Origin: Candidatus Nitrosotenuis sp.
GTDB taxonomy: Archaea > Thermoproteota > Nitrososphaeria > Nitrososphaerales > Nitrosopumilaceae
DNA length: 8,003 bases
Assembly: GCA_023252015.1 (NCBI GenBank)
Contig: JAHEXS010000048.1
Location: 1-8,003 of the forward strand
Reading direction: 5' to 3'
This document shows positions 1-5,411 of this stretch, one piece after another. The translations under genes and the position numbers were made by a program. The first letter of the stretch is position 1. Each line of letters starts with the position of its first letter. The notes under the pieces are model-generated. The model had not been told where the DNA came from. It saw only the letters and a program-made list of their open reading frames with translations, and did no database searches.

Positions 1-6
1 AATTTG

Positions 7-123
7 GTAGATACCGTTCTCATAGGTATTGGTAGACCGAGGTAGATCAAAAATACTTCGGTTTATTCGTAATAATCACGAATAGATTAGAGTAGACCTA
101 GTAGATCATAAACCAAATAGACC
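7..123. repeat. Cluster of GTAGAYC-like short direct repeats
   Basis: Copies or near copies of a GTAGAYC heptamer occur at 7-13 (GTAGATA), 32-38 (GTAGACC), 42-48 (GTAGATC), 92-98 (GTAGACC), 101-107 (GTAGATC) and 117-123 (ATAGACC). Two of the groups are the same module, GTAGACC followed 2-3 bases later by GTAGATC, about 60 bp apart on either side of an inverted repeat at 64-84. All three + frames meet a stop by position 45, so this is not the body of a + strand gene; at most the first bases could be the end of a gene coming from the left. The function is unknown. A protein-binding array, a degenerate minisatellite, or the 3' region of an upstream gene are all possible. Confidence 0.6.
64..84. 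repeat. 7-bp inverted repeat between the two GTAGAYC modules
   Basis: TATTCGT at 64-70 and ACGAATA at 78-84 are perfect inverted copies around a 7-nt AT-rich spacer. The stem is short and AT-rich, and no T-tract follows directly, so a classical terminator is not obvious. Its place between the two GTAGACC/GTAGATC modules suggests that it belongs to the same element. Chance occurrence cannot be excluded for a 7-bp arm. Confidence 0.45.
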
Positions 124-168
124 AAAGTCCAAATTATTGTTTAATTTAGTTAAGCTGTCGTTTTCCAT

Positions 169-180
169 AAGTTTATCTTT
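169..180 (+). promoter_or_regulatory. Candidate archaeal box A for the NusA-like/aspS pair
   Basis: The sequence AAGTTTATCTTT is AT-rich and TATA-like. Its centre lies about 30 nt upstream of the TTG at 205 and about 25 nt upstream of the ATT at 199. This is the usual archaeal distance to the transcription start, so the mRNA probably begins at or a few bases before the start codon (leaderless). No Shine-Dalgarno sequence is visible before 205, which agrees with that. Confidence 0.45.
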
Positions 181-204
181 AGTTTCATTGCGAAATCGAT
201 TTAC

Positions 205-723
205 TTGCAAGTTCCAATTTGTAATTTTGATGCAAAAAACGCAATCTTGTGCCCACAATGCGAATCAAAGGTTGAATCGGGTCAGCTGACAAAAGCAGAT
301 GTAGATGCGTCAATGAAGCTTGCAAAACTCGCAAAGACGTATTCTGAGATTGACAAGTTTTCCTTGTTTTCATGCAGAGAAGTATCAGGCGATTTTGTGT
401 TGTATTTATCAAAGACGGATATCGACATAATTAGACAAAGCAGGGTACTCTACAGAACACTGCAAAATGAGTTTTCAGGCAAGATTTGGCTTGTTGAATC
501 GGAGGTAAACGACAGAAAGTTTATCGAAGACTTATTCTTTCCAACCAAAATCCTATCAATAAGCGTAGTTTGGGTTCCAGGCGGAATGCAGAAAACAAAG
601 GTGACGGTATCTGGAAAATGGACCGCGAGATTCCCAATTGACACAAAACAGGTTACAAACATTGTAAAACAGGTACGCCAGTTGGACATAGTAATAGAAT
701 TTGAGGATGGTCAGCGAAAATGA
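205..723 (+). CDS. NusA-like KH-fold RNA-binding protein with N-terminal Zn motif
   Basis: This 172-residue protein resembles the archaeal NusA-like RNA-binding family: a short Cys cluster (C6, then C16-x2-C19), a helical stretch rich in Lys and Leu at 28-50, and a KH-like alpha/beta region at about 52-165. A role in transcription elongation or RNA binding in the cytoplasm is inferred from the family, not shown. Two features look degenerate. The family pattern I recall is CxxC-x6-CxxC, and here the second Cys position is D9. The GxxG loop expected near residues 76-80 reads I-R-Q-S-R and lacks glycines. The TTG at 205 was chosen because homologues begin only a few residues before the P-I-C motif and no ATG or GTG lies in frame after the stop at 151-153; ATT at 199 is a weaker option. 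The stop overlaps the aspS ATG (ATGA), so the two genes are co-transcribed and probably translationally coupled. Confidence 0.75.
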   Translation: MQVPICNFDAKNAILCPQCESKVESGQLTKADVDASMKLAKLAKTYSEIDKFSLFSCREVSGDFVLYLSKTDIDIIRQSRVLYRTLQNEFSGKIWLVESEVNDRKFIEDLFFPTKILSISVVWVPGGMQKTKVTVSGKWTARFPIDTKQVTNIVKQVRQLDIVIEFEDGQRK

Positions 724-2003
724 AATTCAAGAAAACTCACAATATAGATGAAATATCAATCAGTATTGAAGGACAGGATGTTGTCATTGGCGGATGGGTC
801 GAAGACCTTAGAAAGCTAGGAAAACTTGCGTTTCTCACAGTTAGAGATGTAACTGGACTTGCGCAAGTAATTGTTAAAGACGCTACAAGCATTCCAGAGG
901 ATTTGACAAGGCAAAGTGTCATAATGGTGCGCGGAATAATCCAAAGCACAAAGGCTCGCGATTTTAAATTTGAGATAAAGGCAGACGAAATCGATATTTT
1001 GACAAAGGCAGTACACCCCCTCCCAATTGATCCAATCGGTAGGCTTGAAAGCAACATTGACAACAGATTGAATGCAAGAGCACTAGACTTGAGAAATCAA
1101 AGAGTTGCGGCGATTTTTAAAATAAGACATCATGTTCTTGCGTCTTTGAGAAAAATACTTTCACAGAAAAGATTCATTGAGATAACAACGCCAAAAATAA
1201 TTGGCAGTGCAAGTGAGGGTGGCGCAAATCTATTTTCGCTAGAGTATTTTGGCAAAAAAGGATACCTTGCCCAGAGTCCACAATTATACAAAGAACAGTT
1301 AACAATTGGCCTTGAACGAATATTTGAAATTGCATCATTTTATCGCGCAGAAAAATCCCATACTGGAAGGCACCTGAGCGAATTTACCAGCATAGATATC
1401 GAGGCGGCATTTATGGATTATACAGATGTAATCGATGTTTTAGAGTCACTTGTTGTTTCTGTATTCAAAGATGTCTTGGAAAATTGTGCTGAAGAACTAA
1501 AAACCCTTGAGCGAGACCTCCAAGTTCCGCATAGTCCATTTGAAAGAATAACATACCAACAGGTACTAGAAGAATTGGCAAAGGAAGACATCAACATCCA
1601 ATTTGGCGAAGACCTTCTTGATTCACATCTCAGAATAGTTGGCAACAATCATCCAGGATTTTTCTTTTTGATCGACTGGCCAATGAAGTTAAAGCCATTT
1701 TACATTCATGAAAAAGATGAAAATCCCGAATTATCAAGATCGTTTGATTTGCAGTACGGCCATTTGGAGCTGTCATCGGGTGGAACAAGACTTCATGATC
1801 CTAGCAAGCTGAGATCACGCCTTGCAGAACAAGGGTTGGATCCTGCAAATTTTGAGGATCATCTAAGGGCATTTGATTGGGGCATGCCACCACACTCTGG
1901 ATGGGGAATGGGTCTTGACAGGTTAATGACGGTGATAATTGGAACGGATAATGTCCGAGAGGTTGTCCTGTATCCACGTGACCCAGAAAGACTAAGCCCA
2001 TAA
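720..2003 (+). CDS. aspS: Archaeal-type aspartyl-tRNA synthetase (class IIb)
   Basis: The enzyme charges tRNA-Asp, and possibly tRNA-Asn, with aspartate in the cytoplasm. At 427 residues it has the normal length for the archaeal/eukaryotic-type enzyme and lacks the bacterial insertion domain. The N-terminal OB-fold anticodon-binding domain spans about 18-100 (G-G-W-V at 24-27). Catalytic motif 1 lies near 150-163. The Q-S-P-Q-L-Y-K flexible segment is at 185-191. Motif 2 holds R209 and E211 (F-Y-R-A-E), and motif 3 is G-M-G-L-D-R at 396-401. The residue pair linked to tRNA-Asp discrimination in Thermococcus (W26, K85) aligns with E28 and D81 here, so relaxed, non-discriminating charging is plausible. 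ATG at 720 overlaps the TGA of the upstream NusA-like gene by four bases. The gene ends in TAA, just ahead of the promoter of the next gene. Confidence 0.95.
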   Translation: MKFKKTHNIDEISISIEGQDVVIGGWVEDLRKLGKLAFLTVRDVTGLAQVIVKDATSIPEDLTRQSVIMVRGIIQSTKARDFKFEIKADEIDILTKAVHPLPIDPIGRLESNIDNRLNARALDLRNQRVAAIFKIRHHVLASLRKILSQKRFIEITTPKIIGSASEGGANLFSLEYFGKKGYLAQSPQLYKEQLTIGLERIFEIASFYRAEKSHTGRHLSEFTSIDIEAAFMDYTDVIDVLESLVVSVFKDVLENCAEELKTLERDLQVPHSPFERITYQQVLEELAKEDINIQFGEDLLDSHLRIVGNNHPGFFFLIDWPMKLKPFYIHEKDENPELSRSFDLQYGHLELSSGGTRLHDPSKLRSRLAEQGLDPANFEDHLRAFDWGMPPHSGWGMGLDRLMTVIIGTDNVREVVLYPRDPERLSP

Positions 2004-2014
2004 AAAGATAAATC
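2002..2014 (+). promoter_or_regulatory. Candidate box A for the zinc-finger membrane protein
   Basis: The A/T-rich run AAAAAGATAAATC begins inside the aspS stop codon. Its centre lies about 30 nt ahead of the TTG at 2038, the distance expected for a leaderless archaeal transcript. The start is preceded directly by an in-frame TAA at 2035-2037, so translation cannot begin further upstream. No Shine-Dalgarno motif is seen close to the start, though GAAAGAG at about 2019-2025 could be a weak one if transcription begins earlier. Confidence 0.4.
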
Positions 2015-2037
2015 TAAAGAAAGAGAAAAAAGCATAA

Positions 2038-2379
2038 TTGGCAACTTGCGAATTTTGCAACTCCAGGTTCGGCGATAGGAAGTGTTACTTTTGCCAAAAA
2101 CAGGTCTGCACGTCGTGTATGATAGACGACCATACAAGATGCAAAAAATGCTACATCAACAAGCGCAAACTAGGCTGGAAGGCATTAATCAAAAAAAATA
2201 AGATAATTGTTGGCTTTGTTGCGTTTGTGTGGTTTTATGCAGTATTCCCAGGACCGTTAATCCCAGGTCTTCATGAGGGATATTACATCATTTTTGTAAT
2301 TGCGGCCATAGTATGCATGATACCGCTTTGCCTGATGATGTTTTTCTGGTCGAGATATCCGCCAGCATCGGATGTTTGA
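2038..2379 (+). CDS. Small zinc-finger protein with two membrane segments
   Basis: I do not recognise a named family. The 113-residue protein has a cysteine-rich N-terminus with C4-x2-C7, C16-x2-C19, C24-x2-C27, H32, C35-x2-C38. These nine ligands are enough for two zinc sites, in a B-box/zinc-ribbon-like arrangement. A basic linker (K42-K55) follows, then two hydrophobic segments at about 56-75 and 82-104, separated by a Pro/Gly turn. The basic linker suggests that the zinc domain faces the cytoplasm. The TTG start is forced by the in-frame stop at 2035-2037 and keeps the first CxxC pair intact. The gene is probably transcribed alone from its own box A. Its TGA abuts the TAA of the convergent leuB gene with no gap. 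A membrane-anchored adaptor or protein-interaction role is only a guess. Confidence 0.8.
   Translation: MATCEFCNSRFGDRKCYFCQKQVCTSCMIDDHTRCKKCYINKRKLGWKALIKKNKIIVGFVAFVWFYAVFPGPLIPGLHEGYYIIFVIAAIVCMIPLCLMMFFWSRYPPASDV
2191..2198 (-). terminator. Candidate T8 termination tract for the ilvB-leuB operon
   Basis: The + strand has eight A in a row, read as T8 on the minus strand, about 180 nt beyond the leuB stop and inside the opposing zinc-finger gene. Archaeal RNA polymerase can stop at T-tracts without a hairpin. Because leuB has no intergenic space after its stop, this is the first strong T-run that the operon transcript meets. The assignment rests on base runs only. Confidence 0.3.
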
Positions 2380-3393
2380 TTACAGTAGAGAGACGATTTC
2401 CTTTGTGAATTCTTTTGTTGTTTTGTCTCCGCCAATGTCGCGAGTCTTTGCGCCACTTTTGACAACATCAAATACTGCGTGTTCTAGTTTTTGTGCGACA
2501 TCAAGACATTTTTTGTCATTGTGTTTTGTTCCAAGCCACTCTAGCATCATCTTTGCAGACAAGATAAATGATGAAGGGTTTGCAATTCCTTTTCCCGCAA
2601 TGTCAAACGCTGCACCGTGCACTGGCTCAAAGAGTGCAAAATTATCTCCAATGTTTGCTGCAGGCGCCATGCCAAGTCCCCCAACCACTTCGGCCGATTC
2701 GTCAGATAAGATATCGCCAAACAGGTTTGTGGTAACTATTACATCAAACGATTCGGGCTTTCTAATCAAATTCATTGCGCATGCGTCAACATACATTTGA
2801 TTAAACTGTATGTCGGGATATTCTTTTGCAACACTTGTGCACACCTTAGAGAACAATCCGTCGGTTTTGCGCATCACGTTTGATTTGTGGACGCACGTTA
2901 CCATTTTCTTTTGGTCTCTTCGTCTTGCAGTCTCAAAGGCATATTTTGCAATCTTTTTTGATGCGGCTTCTGAAATAATTCTAAAGGCAACTGCCACCCC
3001 ATCCATTTCAAATTCCTGTCCAGTGTAGAGGTCTTCGGTGTTTTCTCGCACAATCACCAAGTCAATGTTGTCCTTTAGTGCAGGCATGTGTGGATATGAC
3101 TTTGCAGGCCTAATGTTTGCGTAAAGATCAAGCACTCTTCGCAATACCACAATTACATCTGCTGCACTCTCACCCACAGGTGCTTTCATGCATGCGTTTG
3201 ATTTTTTAATAGAATCCAGTGTTTCATCTGGAAGTGCCTTGCCAAACTTTGCAAGTGCGTTATCACCGGCGTGTAATTTTTCAATGTTGAATTTTACTCC
3301 AAGATTGTCATGGATTCTTTCAAGTATTGTGATTGTAGATTCGGAAAGTTCAGGCCCGATACCATCACCAGTAATTAATGAGATATTGTACAT
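2380..3393 (-). CDS. leuB: 3-isopropylmalate dehydrogenase
   Basis: LeuB oxidatively decarboxylates 3-isopropylmalate to 2-oxoisocaproate with NAD+, the third step of the leucine branch. At 337 residues it is a normal length for this beta-decarboxylating dehydrogenase family. Visible features are G-D-G-I-G-P at 9-14, the substrate arginines in the L-R-R and N-I-R-P segments (84-96), catalytic Y123 (E-N-T-E-D-L-Y) and K170, metal ligands D203, D227 and D231, and the E-P-V-H-G loop with H259 and D264, the Asp that favours NAD. The position that is Arg85 in Thermus homoisocitrate dehydrogenase aligns with V82, which argues for isopropylmalate over homoisocitrate. A usually conserved Pro in the cofactor loop is F263. 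The start is ATG, 12 bp after leuA, with no clear Shine-Dalgarno. It is the last gene of the operon, and its stop touches that of the opposing gene. Confidence 0.88.
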   Translation of the reverse strand: MYNISLITGDGIGPELSESTITILERIHDNLGVKFNIEKLHAGDNALAKFGKALPDETLDSIKKSNACMKAPVGESAADVIVVLRRVLDLYANIRPAKSYPHMPALKDNIDLVIVRENTEDLYTGQEFEMDGVAVAFRIISEAASKKIAKYAFETARRRDQKKMVTCVHKSNVMRKTDGLFSKVCTSVAKEYPDIQFNQMYVDACAMNLIRKPESFDVIVTTNLFGDILSDESAEVVGGLGMAPAANIGDNFALFEPVHGAAFDIAGKGIANPSSFILSAKMMLEWLGTKHNDKKCLDVAQKLEHAVFDVVKSGAKTRDIGGDKTTKEFTKEIVSLL

Positions 3394-3405
3394 TTTAAAA
3401 AGCAG

Positions 3406-4923
3406 TTAGCTGCCGATCTTTTTTTGTTTTAGTGTTTTCTTGAGCATTATTCGATTAATTCCATCAATCATTGCCTGAACGCTTGTTATAACAATGTCTT
3501 CGCCAATTGATTTTGCAGAAGACATATTTCCAAATGCATCTTCTACTTTGATTGTCACTTCGCATAATGCGGCAGATCCGCCAGAAATTGAATCAAGCTT
3601 GTACTCTTTTACTCTAACCTTTGCAATCTCTCCTGTGATTTTTTGGATTGCATTTAGTGCTGCGTCAACTGGCCCCACTCCGTAATCAGTTCCAACATAA
3701 TCAGTACCGTCTATGTCTAGTTTGACAAATGCATATGGCATTGTTCCAATTCCAGTCGATACTGAAAAACCAGTTAGTTGCACAATTCGTTTTATTGCGT
3801 GCTCTCCGAGAATTTCATTTGCAATTGAAAGTAACTCTACGTCCGTGATGTGTTTTCCTTGATCACCGATTCCCTTTACTTTGTCTAAGATCAGTCTGAG
3901 TTGGTTCTCGTTTGGTTTTATGCCATATTCCTCAAGCATTGCAGAAATTCCATGGATCCCCGCATGTTTTCCAACTTGCATCCATCTGGTACGACCGACA
4001 AGTTCTGGGCTGATTGGCTCGTATGTGAGAGGGTTGCTCAATATTCCGTGTGTGTGAATTCCAGATTCGTGGCCAAATGCGTTTTCTCCAACAATTGCTT
4101 TGTTTGGTTGTACTACGACTCCAACTAGATTTGAGATATATCGTGATGTTTCATACAATAATTTGGTCTTGATTCCAGTTTCCCATTTTTGCTCAAAAGG
4201 TAAACATTGTAATGCCATGACAAATTCCTCAAGTGATGCGTTTCCTGCCCTCTCGCCAATTCCATTAATGGTAACATGTGCACATTGTGCGCCTGCTTGA
4301 ATTCCAGAAATTGCGTTTGCAACTGCCAATCCAAAGTCATTGTGACAGTGAACACTTATGGGCAATTTTGACGCAGCAATTGCGTCCTTTGTTATTTCTG
4401 CAATATACTTTGGTGTAGAGTATCCAACGGTATCCGGAATGTCTATTCGGTCAGCTCCCGCCTTTGCCACTTCCGAAAATACGCGCTTTAGAAATTCTCG
4501 GTCGGATCTTGTTGCATCCTCTGCTGAAAATTCGACTTGTAATCCGTGAGATTTTCCATATTCAACTGCCTCAATTGCTTTAGCAAGTACCTCATCTCTA
4601 GTCATTTTTAGCTTGTACTGCAAGTGAATATCAGATGTTGCAATGAACGTGTGAATGTAGTTTAGCCCACAATCTATTGCCGCATCTATGTCCTTCTTGG
4701 TTGTTCGTGCAAGACCGCAAATCTCTGCAGAAAGATTCGCCTTTGTTATTAGCTTAATTGCTTGTTGCTCGCCATCAGATACTATTGGAAATCCTGCCTC
4801 TATTGCGTCCACTCCAAGGTCGTCGAGCCTTTTTGCAATTGAAAGTTTTTTCTCGGGAGATAATGCAACACCTGGCGTTTGTTCCCCATCCCGTAATGTG
4901 GTATCAAAGATCCTAACTCTCAA
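3406..4923 (-). CDS. leuA: 2-isopropylmalate synthase
   Basis: LeuA condenses acetyl-CoA with 2-oxoisovalerate, the first committed step of leucine synthesis. The N-terminal TIM barrel (about 1-270) carries F-D-T-T-L-R-D-G-E-Q with R11 and the metal ligand D7, the H192-C-H194 metal site, and G-E-R-A-G-N ending at N228. The C-terminal leucine-sensing regulatory domain (about 375-495) is present, so leucine feedback inhibition is likely. The related archaeal citramalate synthase and LeuA differ at specific segments, and here E-A-G-F-P (42-46) and H-T-F-I-A-T-S (91-97) match LeuA. The TTG start overlaps the ilvN TGA (TTGA). It fits the usual family N-terminus and is preceded by GAGGGG and GGAG. 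The length, 505 residues, is normal. leuB follows after 12 bp. Confidence 0.92.
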   Translation of the reverse strand: MRVRIFDTTLRDGEQTPGVALSPEKKLSIAKRLDDLGVDAIEAGFPIVSDGEQQAIKLITKANLSAEICGLARTTKKDIDAAIDCGLNYIHTFIATSDIHLQYKLKMTRDEVLAKAIEAVEYGKSHGLQVEFSAEDATRSDREFLKRVFSEVAKAGADRIDIPDTVGYSTPKYIAEITKDAIAASKLPISVHCHNDFGLAVANAISGIQAGAQCAHVTINGIGERAGNASLEEFVMALQCLPFEQKWETGIKTKLLYETSRYISNLVGVVVQPNKAIVGENAFGHESGIHTHGILSNPLTYEPISPELVGRTRWMQVGKHAGIHGISAMLEEYGIKPNENQLRLILDKVKGIGDQGKHITDVELLSIANEILGEHAIKRIVQLTGFSVSTGIGTMPYAFVKLDIDGTDYVGTDYGVGPVDAALNAIQKITGEIAKVRVKEYKLDSISGGSAALCEVTIKVEDAFGNMSSAKSIGEDIVITSVQAMIDGINRIMLKKTLKQKKIGS

Positions 4924-5402
4924 TCTCCGCCCCTCTGTAATGCTGCAACTCCAGTTTTTGCCATATCCAAAAGTTCGTATTTGGATAATAATTCTTGAAG
5001 ATTTTCTATTTGATCAGGCGTAGCAGTTAGTTCAAGCATGATGGAGTCTTTTCTTGCGTCATGAATTTTTGCCCCAAATGCATTTGCAATGTTGTTTATT
5101 TCCATGGTGTCTGACGCCTTTGATATTTTAACTCTAAACAAGACCAATTCTCTATATACGGTTTTTTTGTCGTCTAGGCGCTTTACCTCTATTGTGTCAA
5201 TCATTTTGTCAAGTTGCTTTACAATTTGTTCGATTTGCTTTTCATCGCCAATTGTTGTGATGGTCATTTTGGAAAATTCTGGGTTTTGTGCAGTTCCAAC
5301 CGAGATGCTATCTATGTTAAAGTTCCGCGACCTGAAAAGATGCGTTACCTTAAAGAGAATTCCAGGTTTGTTTTCAACAAGTATTGAGAGTATTGCCCAC
5401 AT
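4920..5402 (-). CDS. ilvN: Acetohydroxyacid synthase small (regulatory) subunit
   Basis: This subunit binds the IlvB catalytic subunit, raises its activity and confers feedback inhibition. Its 160 residues are the usual length. An N-terminal ACT domain (about 3-76) is followed by the C-terminal small-subunit domain (about 80-158). The ACT effector-site residues known from E. coli IlvH mutants for valine resistance are all kept: N11, G14 and N29. Valine sensitivity is therefore predicted. The start is ATG, 9 bp after the ilvB stop. An AGGCGAT sequence at 5407-5413, overlapping the ilvB TAG, is a near match to the archaeal Shine-Dalgarno AGGTGAT and lies 4 nt from the ATG. The stop overlaps the leuA start. 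The name ilvH would be equally valid. Confidence 0.93.
   Translation of the reverse strand: MWAILSILVENKPGILFKVTHLFRSRNFNIDSISVGTAQNPEFSKMTITTIGDEKQIEQIVKQLDKMIDTIEVKRLDDKKTVYRELVLFRVKISKASDTMEINNIANAFGAKIHDARKDSIMLELTATPDQIENLQELLSKYELLDMAKTGVAALQRGGD
4925..4935 (-). promoter_or_regulatory. Shine-Dalgarno region deciding the leuA TTG start
   Basis: Read on the minus strand, the purine run GAGGGGCGGAG lies just before the TTG at 4923-4921, with GAGG about 8 nt away and GGAG 1 nt away. GAGG matches the archaeal 16S anti-Shine-Dalgarno core. It lies inside the last codons of ilvN. Together with the TTGA overlap, it supports translational coupling of ilvN and leuA from a non-ATG start. Confidence 0.55.
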
Positions 5403-5411
5403 TCAAATCGC

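Noticed and set aside
7..123. CRISPR array
   Set aside because: The repeats are only 7 bp, unevenly spaced at 9-50 bp, and there are no cas genes in the window.
2372..2800. 142-codon + strand open frame
   Set aside because: It lies entirely opposite leuB, whose catalytic motifs are intact, and its protein is Ser/Phe-rich shadow sequence without any recognisable motif.
2380..3393. Homoisocitrate or isocitrate dehydrogenase
   Set aside because: V82 stands where homoisocitrate dehydrogenase has Arg85, the Ser/Asn pair of isocitrate dehydrogenase is absent, and the operon context is leucine synthesis.
3394..3401. Internal promoter (TTTTTAAA) before leuB
   Set aside because: It lies only a few bases from the leuB ATG, so a transcript started 25 nt downstream would lack the start codon. 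It is more likely ordinary AT-rich spacer.
3406..4923. Citramalate synthase instead of LeuA
   Set aside because: The E-A-G-F-P, G-L-A-R and H-T-F-I-A-T-S segments match archaeal 2-isopropylmalate synthase and differ from those of the Methanocaldococcus citramalate synthase, and the gene sits with leuB.
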